In this document: one piece after another, positions 15,500 through 22,252 of the stretch
How positions within the stretch are numbered: position 1 is the first letter of the stretch
How the letters are laid out: each line of letters begins with the position of its first letter
Source of the DNA: Bacteroidales bacterium
GTDB taxonomy: Bacteria > Bacteroidota > Bacteroidia > Bacteroidales > UBA4181
Assembly (NCBI GenBank): GCA_028700615.1
Contig: JAQVSH010000007.1
Location: forward strand, 1-23,125
Length of the DNA stretch: 23,125 nucleotides
Direction: 5' to 3'
Program-made: the position numbers and the translations under genes
The notes under the pieces: generated by a model
The model's database searches: none
What the model was told of the DNA's origin: nothing
What the model saw: only the letters and a program-made list of their open reading frames with translations

Positions 15500-15695
15500 T
15501 TTTTGATTATAGTTTCTATAGCCGGCTTTTGATCTTTACAACCTTAATTAACCGACAGGTTTCAATATTCATATTTTCTGCCAAGCTGTATCGATTTATC
15601 GGAAATTTGATACGGTCCGGGACCTTCAGAAACAGATCCAGTAGGCTTGTTGCAGATTTCCGAACAGATCACTGAGTCTTCTGAAAAGAAAAGGA
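15500..15695 (-). pseudogene. Decayed 3' fragment of an FHS sugar transporter
   Basis: Read on the minus strand, 15676-15629 matches bases 9909-9956 of the intact transporter gene at 45 of 48 positions, encoding LSDLFGNLQQAYWICF against LSDLSGNLQQAYWICF. Upstream of it (15694-15677) about 13 of 18 bases still match. After WICF the frame hits a TGA, and similarity fades; near 15521-15526 a frame reading AGYRN weakly recalls the AGYKI end of the intact protein. The fragment begins directly after the rsmE stop. It is a remnant of a paralogue or of a duplication; no functional product is expected. This accounts for most of the 216-bp gap between ablB and rsmE. Confidence 0.65.
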
Positions 15696-16415
15696 TTAAT
15701 CGAGGATTTCACTCAATATAGATACACTGTGGCAAGCCACGACTCCTGCGGTCTCTGTCCTCAGTCGGCTATTTCCGAGGGTAATGGGAACATACCCCTT
15801 CAGCAATGCCTGATTAATTTCTTCAAGGGAAAAATCTCCTTCCGGACCAATCAGTATTGTAATAGAGGTGTTTTTCTTATAAAGCTCCGGAATTGATTGC
15901 TTGATCCCCGGTTCACAATGAGCAATACCAAGGGCTCCCGGGATACTTGCCTGCATAAAATCGCCAAAAGAAGTCACAGGCCGGAGTATCGGAAGAAACA
16001 ATTTCTGAGATTGTTTCATTGCGGATACCATAACTTTTTCAAGCCGTTCGGGATTGACTGATTTTCGTTCGGAGTGTTCACAACATAAAGGCGTCACCTC
16101 ATCAATGCCTATTTCTGTTGCCTTCTCCAAAAACCATTCAAACCGGTCTATGTTTTTGGTAGGGGCTATTCCTATATGCAAATAATATCCATGTTTGGAG
16201 ACAGGGGGTAGCGGCGCAATAATTTTGACCTCGCAATGTTTGGAGTGGGCTATCAGAATCTCTGCTTTATATCCGTTCCCCTGCCCGTCATGTAAGCGGA
16301 TCTGATCTCCCTCATGAAGACGAAGTACCTTTGCCGCATGGTGAGATTCTACCTCATTTAGAGTACATTGGGGCAGTCTGAGATCGGGAGTGTAAAATAT
16401 AGGAAGTTCGGACAT
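15696..16415 (-). CDS. rsmE: 16S rRNA (uracil-1498-N3)-methyltransferase RsmE
   Basis: SPOUT-class enzyme that methylates U1498 of 16S rRNA using SAM. The 239-residue length is typical. An N-terminal PUA-like part carries SHHAAKVLRLHEGD (24-37), and the C-terminal knotted domain carries the SAM-binding motifs IGPEGDFS (189-196) and LGNSRLRTETA (213-223), plus the EKATEIG segment (97-103). ATG at 16415 fits the conserved N-terminus. It diverges from the phosphodiesterase gene across a 69-bp spacer. Confidence 0.95.
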   Translation of the reverse strand: MSELPIFYTPDLRLPQCTLNEVESHHAAKVLRLHEGDQIRLHDGQGNGYKAEILIAHSKHCEVKIIAPLPPVSKHGYYLHIGIAPTKNIDRFEWFLEKATEIGIDEVTPLCCEHSERKSVNPERLEKVMVSAMKQSQKLFLPILRPVTSFGDFMQASIPGALGIAHCEPGIKQSIPELYKKNTSITILIGPEGDFSLEEINQALLKGYVPITLGNSRLRTETAGVVACHSVSILSEILD

Positions 16416-16438
16416 AGGTTAATTCAGGATAAAATGAT

Positions 16439-16446
16439 TATTTTTG
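16439..16446 (+). promoter_or_regulatory. Candidate -7 element for the phosphodiesterase/rsmI pair
   Basis: TATTTTTG is an exact match to TAnnTTTG, 38 bp before the ATG at 16485, in the divergent spacer with rsmE. No clear -33 box. Confidence 0.4.
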
Positions 16447-16484
16447 TCCGAAAATACTTTAAATCTTTCTATCTCCATCTTTAT

Positions 16485-16991
16485 ATGAAAAAAATCGGTT
16501 TGCTTTCCGACACCCATGGTTTCCTTGATCTCAGAATGCTCGATTTTTTTGAAAACTGTGATGAAATTTGGCATACAGGAGATATCGGAAATAACGGGGT
16601 TTCAGAACAACTCTCTGCTTTCAAACCGGTAAAGGCTGTTTACGGAAATATGGATGATTATGATATCCGAAGTCAATATCCCAAATTTCTCCGTTTTTTT
16701 TGCGAAGAAGTGGACGTATTGATAACTCATATCGGAGGATATCCCGGAAGGTATGAACCCGAAGCTTTAAAAATGATTAAAGCCGGAGCCCCGCAATTAT
16801 TCTTGTGCGGACATTCCCACATTCTTAAAGTAGGCCACGATGCGCAATACGGTTTACTTCATATCAACCCCGGAGCTGCGGGTAATACAGGATTTCATCT
16901 GGTAAAAACCGCGGTACGGTTTATCATTGACCAAAAAGATATCAGGGAACTTGAAATCCTTGAGCTTCCCCGGGAAACCACACTGAAGTAA
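16485..16991 (+). CDS. YfcE/MJ0936-family metallophosphoesterase
   Basis: A 168-residue dimetal phosphodiesterase of the YfcE/MJ0936 class, cytoplasmic, with in vivo substrate unknown. All family motifs are seen: SDTHG (Asp9, His11), HTGDIG (Asp33), GNMDD (Asn55), THIGG (His82) and CGHSH (His110, His112). ATG at 16485 gives the usual compact length; a longer frame reaching back to 16368 would overlap rsmE and add a non-conserved extension. rsmI starts one base after its TAA stop, so the two are coupled. Confidence 0.9.
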   Translation: MKKIGLLSDTHGFLDLRMLDFFENCDEIWHTGDIGNNGVSEQLSAFKPVKAVYGNMDDYDIRSQYPKFLRFFCEEVDVLITHIGGYPGRYEPEALKMIKAGAPQLFLCGHSHILKVGHDAQYGLLHINPGAAGNTGFHLVKTAVRFIIDQKDIRELEILELPRETTLK

Positions 16992-16992
16992 T

Positions 16993-17730
16993 ATGGGAAA
17001 ACTATATTTGGTACCCACACCGATTGGAAATCTTGAAGACATCACACTTCGGGCTCTTTCCGTACTGAAACAGGTTGACCTGATTCTGGCTGAAGACACA
17101 AGGACCTCGGGTTTTCTGCTTAAACACTACGAGATAGAGAAAAAAATTACGGCATTCCATAAATTCAACGAGCATAAGGTGCTGGAAAGTATTCTCAATC
17201 GGTTAACGACAGGAGAAAACATGGCTTTGATTTCAGATGCCGGGACTCCCGGCATTTCCGATCCGGGTTTTCTGATCGTCAGAGCCTGTGTAGAGCAGGG
17301 CATTGAAGTGGAATGTTTACCCGGAGCCACCGCATTAATTCCGGCGCTGATTAATTCGGGCTTTCCCTGTGACCGTTTTGTATTTGAGGGCTTTCTTCCT
17401 CAAAAAAAAGGCAGAAAAAAACGGCTTGAAATCCTGAAGGAAGAAACCCGGACTCTGATTTTTTATGAGTCTCCCTACAGACTGATTAAGACATTGCAGG
17501 AGTTTTCCGAAGCGTTTTCACCCCGGAGGAAAGCTTCCGTATCAAGAGAATTGACTAAGATTCATGAAGAAAATGTGCGGGGCACTTTTTCAGAACTGAT
17601 TGCAAATTTCAGTTCAAGGCCTTCGGTCAAAGGGGAAATTGTAATTGTGGTAGAAGGGGCTCCCGTTAAAAATAAGGAGACAATTTCTCCATCAACACTT
17701 TCGGAGGACGACACGGATGAAATGTTTTAG
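16993..17730 (+). CDS. rsmI: 16S rRNA (cytidine-1402-2'-O)-methyltransferase RsmI
   Basis: SAM-dependent tetrapyrrole-methylase-fold enzyme that 2'-O-methylates C1402 in 16S rRNA. Seen: VPTPIGNLEDIT (7-18), AEDTRT (33-38), SDAGTPGISDPG (81-92), PGATALIPALINSG (110-123) and FEGFLPQKKGRKKRL (131-145). The 245-residue length is slightly above the minimal core, with an acidic tail ending in EDDTDEMF. The tail-coding 65 bp overlap the 3' end of the convergent thioesterase gene. Confidence 0.96.
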   Translation: MGKLYLVPTPIGNLEDITLRALSVLKQVDLILAEDTRTSGFLLKHYEIEKKITAFHKFNEHKVLESILNRLTTGENMALISDAGTPGISDPGFLIVRACVEQGIEVECLPGATALIPALINSGFPCDRFVFEGFLPQKKGRKKRLEILKEETRTLIFYESPYRLIKTLQEFSEAFSPRRKASVSRELTKIHEENVRGTFSELIANFSSRPSVKGEIVIVVEGAPVKNKETISPSTLSEDDTDEMF

Positions 17731-18070
17731 CATCTACAAAAACAAGCATCGTTTCCGCTTCATTGATTAACACCCCCTCCTCATTGAATATCTCATAATG
17801 AAAGGTAATTCTGACCGATGGCATTTCACGCAGAGTAACTTTTAGCGTAAGCAAGTCATCGTAACGTGCTGAGGCATGATAGGATATATTCATGGATTTC
17901 ACCGGCATCAGGGTGCCACTTTCTTCTAATTGCCTGTATGTAAGACCAATCGAACGGATCATTTCTGTTCTGCCGCATTCATAATACAGAGGGTATGTGC
18001 CATAATACACCACCCCCATATTATCGGTGTGTCCATACAAAACACGGAATTGATGTTCAAACGAAAACAT
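17666..18070 (-). CDS. YbgC-like acyl-CoA thioesterase (4HBT hotdog fold)
   Basis: Small cytoplasmic hotdog-fold thioesterase of 134 residues. The active-site loop is YGHTDNMGVVYYGTY, with the catalytic aspartate at Asp16, the pattern of 4-hydroxybenzoyl-CoA thioesterase and YbgC proteins; the helix YYECGRTEMIRSIGL follows. ATG at 18070 is preferred to an in-frame TTG at 18091, which would fall inside the terminator stem of the neighbouring gene. Its last 65 bp overlap rsmI on the other strand. The acyl substrate is not evident; in other bacteria relatives act on short acyl-CoAs or work with Tol-Pal and phospholipid genes. Confidence 0.87.
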   Translation of the reverse strand: MFSFEHQFRVLYGHTDNMGVVYYGTYPLYYECGRTEMIRSIGLTYRQLEESGTLMPVKSMNISYHASARYDDLLTLKVTLREMPSVRITFHYEIFNEEGVLINEAETMLVFVDAKTFHPCRPPKVLMEKLSPYF

Positions 18071-18082
18071 AAAATATCTTTT

Positions 18083-18119
18083 ACAAAACAATACCGTCCC
18101 GGGATCCGGGACGGTATTG
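18083..18119 (-). terminator. Strong intrinsic terminator after the second FHS transporter
   Basis: A perfect 14-bp stem, CAATACCGTCCCGG (18089-18102) and CCGGGACGGTATTG (18106-18119), with a GAT loop, begins about 18 bp after the transporter stop on the minus strand and is followed by TTTTGT. It sits right before the thioesterase start, so the thioesterase must have a promoter close to or within this structure, or receive read-through. Confidence 0.85.
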
Positions 18120-18137
18120 CATATGAGAAAAAAACAA

Positions 18138-19478
18138 TTAGCGAATTTTACTACCCTTCAATGCGTAGAAAATGATATAAAGATAACAAACCAGCGGCAG
18201 GATCAGCGCCATCCGGATACCCAGAGAATCCGTCATAGCACCCATAACCACAGGAATTACAGCCCCACCGACAATCAGAGTATTGATAATACCGGAAGCC
18301 ATACTCATTTCGGATTTGTCCAGATCGGAAACCCCTAATGCAAAAATATTGGGGAACATCACTGAGTTGAAGAAACCGATTGAACAGATAGCCCAAAGAG
18401 CCATATTACTTTCCCAAAGAATACTTACAGAAACCAAAATCAAGGCAATAACCGCAAAAACAGCCAGGGTAAGATTGGTCTTTCCTTTACCCAATTGCAT
18501 TAACAGGAAGTTTACAACACTAATCGCCAGGAAAATCAGTCCTGAAGTAACATCATAATCCGTTACAAACCAACCGGCAATAAATGCAAATACCAGCACT
18601 CCGAGCACATAAGAGTATTTTTTAGAAGCAGAAGATATATTGGAAAGCATAATAGAACCAAAGAAACGGCCTATCATAGCACCACCCCAGTATATAGCCA
18701 CGTATTTAGCTGCCAATTCTTTAGAAAGACCTCCGGTCTCAGGAAGACCGAGATAATTAATAATGGCCGCAGCAATCCCGACTTCAGCTCCTACATAACA
18801 GAAAATACCGAGAGCACCGAGCAATACGTGAGGATATTTCCATACGCTTTTACGGGCAGTATCTTCTTCCGATTCAATAGCAGGAAGTTTAACAAAATAC
18901 ACTCCGATGGCGATTATCAACACAATCGCACCAATCATGAGAAAAGGGGTCTGAACAGCTTTTGCGCCCAACGCTTCGGCAGCAGCAGTAAATACAAATA
19001 CGCTGGCGATCCAGGGAGCAATGGTGGTAGCAATCGAATTCAATGCCTGAACAAGATTCAAACGACCGGATGCTGTTTCGGATGTTCCCAAAGCTGCCAC
19101 GTAAGGATTGGCGGCTGTCTGCAGAAAAACAACCCCGCTCGCCATTACAAAGATAGCGGCGAGGAAAAAAGCGTATGACTCATAATTGGCAGCCGGATAA
19201 AACATAAAGCTACCCACAGCAACCAATAATAAACCGGCAATGACTCCGTTCTTATAACCGATTTTCTTAATGAAAGTACCACAAACAAAAGACAATAAAA
19301 AATAGGTAAAAAAGAAGCACCCATTTACAAATTGCGCCATAAAGGAACTCAATTCAAAAACCTCCTGAATTTTATCCTTTAGGGTAATGTTAAAAGTAGT
19401 GATAAAACCAAAAATAAAGAAGATCATAGACATGAACACCATGCCGGTCCTCAACGAGTTACTCTGTTGTTGGGTCAT
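18138..19478 (-). CDS. FHS-family sugar MFS transporter
   Basis: A 446-residue inner-membrane transporter with about 12 hydrophobic helices, FHS type: GTFIKKIGYKNG after helix 2 and FLQTAANPYVAALG in helix 4. As in the other FHS protein of this window, the Glu135 position of E. coli FucP is Gln and the Asp46 position appears not to be acidic, so the substrate may be glucose, galactose or another hexose. ATG at 19478 (MTQQQSNSLRTG) was chosen over a TTG at 19505. It lies 76 bp downstream of metA on the same strand and ends at a strong terminator. Only distantly similar to the 8814-10016 transporter. Confidence 0.88.
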   Translation of the reverse strand: MTQQQSNSLRTGMVFMSMIFFIFGFITTFNITLKDKIQEVFELSSFMAQFVNGCFFFTYFLLSFVCGTFIKKIGYKNGVIAGLLLVAVGSFMFYPAANYESYAFFLAAIFVMASGVVFLQTAANPYVAALGTSETASGRLNLVQALNSIATTIAPWIASVFVFTAAAEALGAKAVQTPFLMIGAIVLIIAIGVYFVKLPAIESEEDTARKSVWKYPHVLLGALGIFCYVGAEVGIAAAIINYLGLPETGGLSKELAAKYVAIYWGGAMIGRFFGSIMLSNISSASKKYSYVLGVLVFAFIAGWFVTDYDVTSGLIFLAISVVNFLLMQLGKGKTNLTLAVFAVIALILVSVSILWESNMALWAICSIGFFNSVMFPNIFALGVSDLDKSEMSMASGIINTLIVGGAVIPVVMGAMTDSLGIRMALILPLVCYLYIIFYALKGSKIR

Positions 19479-19554
19479 AGAATAGATATTAGTTAAGTTT
19501 AACAATCCAGAAAATGTGGTCTAAGTTAAAAATTATTCTAAAAGAAGCAAAATA

Positions 19555-20472
19555 TCACTGAATATGATCAAGATCATAAGGAGTTTCCTGATATACATAA
19601 TAATTGAGCCAATTAGAGAATAAAAGATTGGCATGACCCTTCCAACGAACCACAGGATTTTTGGTCGGATCATCATCAGGAAAATAATTCTTAGGAGGCT
19701 GTATATCCAGACCCTTTTTCAAATCCCTGATATATTCCTCTTTCAGCGTCAGTGGATCATATTCGGAATGCCCGGTCACAAAAACATGACGAAAGTCTCC
19801 TGATGCCACCAGATAAACCCCGGCATCAGCAGATTCCGCAACAATATCCAGAGTTTTCACTTTTTCAATATCATACCGTCTAATTTCGGTATACCTGGAA
19901 TGCGGGACCAGAAATTCATCATCAAAACCTCTTACAATAGGCACCTTAGGAAAATTCACAAAATGTTTAAAGACGCCGAAAACCTTCTGATCTAAAGGAT
20001 ACTTGGGAATCCCATAATGATAATAGAGACCGGCCTGTGCGGCCCAACATATATGAAGCGTAGAGGTAACATGCGTCAGAGACCAATCCATGATCTCAGT
20101 TAATTCCTCCCAATAATCAACCTCCTCAAATTCAAGGTGTTCTATTGGCGCCCCCGTGATAATCAGTCCATCATATTTCTGATGCTTTATCTCGTCAAAA
20201 GTTTGATAGAAAGTACGGAGATGTTCTATCGGAGTATGGGAGGATATTCTGACCCGGGGATGTAATAAAGTCACTTCCACCTGAAGGGGAGAATTTGACA
20301 ACATCCGTAAAAGATGAGTCTCTGTGGTGATTTTCACCGGCATCAGATTAAGAATCGCAACCTTCAGGGGCCGGATATCCTGGTGTGATGCACGGGTTTC
20401 GGTCATCACAAATATATTCTCTTCCCGGAGGGTTTCAATAGCAGGAAGATGATCGGGAACATTCAGTGGCAT
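19555..20472 (-). CDS. metA: Homoserine O-acetyltransferase, MetA type
   Basis: Activates L-homoserine for methionine synthesis. The 305-residue protein aligns to MetA numbering: catalytic Cys142 in HICWAAQAGLYYHYGIPKY, His235 and Glu237 in VTGHSEYD, and the RWKGHANLLFSNWLNYYVYQ C-terminus. The acyl-donor selector is Glu111 (TGAPIEHLEF); published work on MetA links Glu111 to acetyl-CoA use and Gly111 to succinyl-CoA, so O-acetylhomoserine is the predicted product although databases often label the family succinyltransferase. No riboswitch is visible in the short upstream spacer. Confidence 0.94.
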   Translation of the reverse strand: MPLNVPDHLPAIETLREENIFVMTETRASHQDIRPLKVAILNLMPVKITTETHLLRMLSNSPLQVEVTLLHPRVRISSHTPIEHLRTFYQTFDEIKHQKYDGLIITGAPIEHLEFEEVDYWEELTEIMDWSLTHVTSTLHICWAAQAGLYYHYGIPKYPLDQKVFGVFKHFVNFPKVPIVRGFDDEFLVPHSRYTEIRRYDIEKVKTLDIVAESADAGVYLVASGDFRHVFVTGHSEYDPLTLKEEYIRDLKKGLDIQPPKNYFPDDDPTKNPVVRWKGHANLLFSNWLNYYVYQETPYDLDHIQ

Positions 20473-20501
20473 AGCAGATTTTGTATATCAACAGATCAGA
20501 A

Positions 20502-20522
20502 ACGCCGCTCAGAAAGCGGCGT
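20502..20522 (-). terminator. Hairpin terminator after the aldo/keto reductase
   Basis: ACGCCGCT (20502-20509) and AGCGGCGT (20515-20522) form a GC-rich 8-bp stem with a 5-nt loop. On the minus strand it follows the reductase stop by about 25 bp and is followed by a short TTTCT run. The T-tract is weak, but the placement between two genes fits termination ahead of metA. Confidence 0.6.
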
Positions 20523-20547
20523 CCCCGTTATTTAAGACGTGTGTTAT

Positions 20548-21447
20548 TTATTTAAGAATTATTTTTTTACCCATTGCGGCAACATCATCAATTTGTTCAA
20601 GTTCCTGAAATCCAATATCCAACGTGTGAAAACATCCGGAATTGACTACATAATCCATTGATTTTAACCGTTGTTCAGCATTCAGTTCCCCCACGGCAAA
20701 AACTTTCATGGCAATCAGACCTTTCCCCTGTTTACTCATCTTCTCAACCAGTGCCATTACTTTTTCATGGTCGGCATCCATAAATTTATCGTAAGGATTA
20801 ATACGGACATGAACGGAGTCCACCCAAGACTCAGAGGCCGTAGTTTCCAGAGATCCGAAATTGTGGTTGGAAATACCATGAGCACGGATTTTGCCCTGTT
20901 GTTTGAGTTTATCCAGATCCGTCATGACATCGCTGAGTTCTGTATTCCAGTTTTTGGACATAGAACAATGGAGTTGAACAATATCAATATAATCTGTTTT
21001 CAGTTCACGTAAAAACCGTTCGACCGAAGGAATTACGGGAGCTTTATCCGCTTCGGGAATTCCCCCTGTGGCAAACCAGTACTTAGTGCCCAAAACATAT
21101 TTATCACGGGGAATCCCGGAAAACGCCTCAGCCACCAAACCGTGGGTTCCATAACTATCTGCCGAGTCAAAAAAAGTAACCCCTTTTTCGAAAGCGCCTC
21201 TCAGTAAAGCGAGTGCTTTGGAGTGATCCTGACGATTCAGATAACTCACCCGATTCGTACTGTTTACTCCGGTTCCGAATCCCAGACGGGAAATTTTAAT
21301 TCCGGTTTTCCCGAGAACAACCTGTTCATAGGGATTAAAAAATTTCGGAGCGGTGACCGAAGCAAAAGAAGAAACCGTATTTCCCAGATAAAAAGCACCC
21401 ACACCGGCTGCGGCGCCTGCAATAAATTTACGTCGTGAAATAGCCAT
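20548..21447 (-). CDS. Tat-exported aldo/keto reductase
   Basis: A 299-residue NAD(P)H-dependent aldo/keto reductase. The N-terminus is a twin-arginine signal, SRRKFIAGAAAGVGAFYLG, so the enzyme is predicted to be folded with cofactor and exported to the periplasm. The catalytic tetrad is complete: Asp94, Tyr99 (FFDSADSYG), Lys122 (GTKYW) and His160 (QLHCS). No iron-sulfur extension is present. The natural carbonyl substrate is unknown. It diverges from the PhoB-like regulator gene across 108 bp and ends at a hairpin. Confidence 0.9.
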   Translation of the reverse strand: MAISRRKFIAGAAAGVGAFYLGNTVSSFASVTAPKFFNPYEQVVLGKTGIKISRLGFGTGVNSTNRVSYLNRQDHSKALALLRGAFEKGVTFFDSADSYGTHGLVAEAFSGIPRDKYVLGTKYWFATGGIPEADKAPVIPSVERFLRELKTDYIDIVQLHCSMSKNWNTELSDVMTDLDKLKQQGKIRAHGISNHNFGSLETTASESWVDSVHVRINPYDKFMDADHEKVMALVEKMSKQGKGLIAMKVFAVGELNAEQRLKSMDYVVNSGCFHTLDIGFQELEQIDDVAAMGKKIILK

Positions 21448-21496
21448 AAGATGTCAGTATTTAAAGATTAAACATGATTCGGACGAAACCGTCAGA

Positions 21497-21504
21497 CAAA
21501 GTTA
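21497..21504 (-). promoter_or_regulatory. Candidate -7 element for the aldo/keto reductase
   Basis: The minus strand reads TAACTTTG, an exact TAnnTTTG match, 49 bp before the reductase ATG. On the plus strand, TAACTTTA (21524-21531), one mismatch, lies 24 bp before the regulator ATG and may be the opposing promoter. Confidence 0.4.
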
Positions 21505-21555
21505 AACTATTTATGGTTTTTTATAACTTTACCGGACAATATAACATTCCGCTTT

Positions 21556-22248
21556 ATGAGTAATGGCTATCGAATTCTTTTGGTGGATGATGAACCCGAC
21601 ATCCTCGACTTTTTAAGCTATAATCTAAAAAAAGAGGGCTACGAGGTTTCTTTGGCCAACAATGGGGCAGAAGCTCTGATCACGGCAAAAAAAATATTAC
21701 CCCATCTGGTATTAATGGATGTCATGATGCCGGGTATGGATGGAATAGAAACCTGTGAACTGATGAGAAAAGAGCCCGAATTGGAAAAAGCGGTGATTGC
21801 TTTTCTTACTGCAAGGTCTGAAGATTATTCCACGATTGCCGGATTTGAAGCCGGAGCAGATGATTATATCTACAAACCGATTAAACCGAAAGTACTCCAA
21901 TCCAGGATAAAAGCTCTTTTGAAACGATATAACGGAGATGTCCCGGTAAACACTGAACCTGCCGGAAATTCAAGGCATCAGGATCTTGTCATTGACAGGG
22001 AAAGGTATCTCATCATTAACAAAGGAGAAAAAATTCATCTTCCAAAAAAAGAATTTGAACTGTTGGAACTACTCATTTCCAAACCGGACAAACTCTTCAC
22101 CAGAGAAGAAATTTTCCATAAAGTCTGGGGGGACGACATCATTGTCGGAGATAGGACGATTGATGTCCACATCCGGAAACTCAGAGAAAAAATCGGGGAC
22201 CACTACATCCACACCGTAAAGGGCGTCGGATACAAATTTGTCTACTGA
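21556..22248 (+). CDS. PhoB/OmpR-family response regulator
   Basis: A 230-residue two-domain regulator. Receiver: DDEPD at 11-15, phosphoacceptor Asp55 (VLMDVMMPG), Thr85 and Lys107. C-terminal winged helix (about 140-230): LPKKEFELLELLISKPDKLF, the TIDVHIRKLREKIG recognition region and the VKGVGYKF wing. No kinase gene is adjacent within the window, so it is an orphan here. Its 3' end faces, 4 bp away, the end of a probable phosphate transporter gene, which with the PhoB-like sequence hints at phosphate control, but sequence alone does not establish this. Confidence 0.92.
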   Translation: MSNGYRILLVDDEPDILDFLSYNLKKEGYEVSLANNGAEALITAKKILPHLVLMDVMMPGMDGIETCELMRKEPELEKAVIAFLTARSEDYSTIAGFEAGADDYIYKPIKPKVLQSRIKALLKRYNGDVPVNTEPAGNSRHQDLVIDRERYLIINKGEKIHLPKKEFELLELLISKPDKLFTREEIFHKVWGDDIIVGDRTIDVHIRKLREKIGDHYIHTVKGVGYKFVY

Positions 22249-22252
22249 CAAT

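Noticed and set aside
16368..16484. N-terminal extension of the phosphodiesterase into rsmE
   Set aside because: It would overlap the divergent rsmE gene, and the metal-binding SDTHG motif begins directly after the ATG at 16485 as usual for the family.
18138..19478. Second FHS transporter as the source of the remnant at 15500-15695
   Set aside because: Its C-terminal coding sequence does not contain the LSDLxGNLQQAYWICF block; the transporter at 8814-10016 does.
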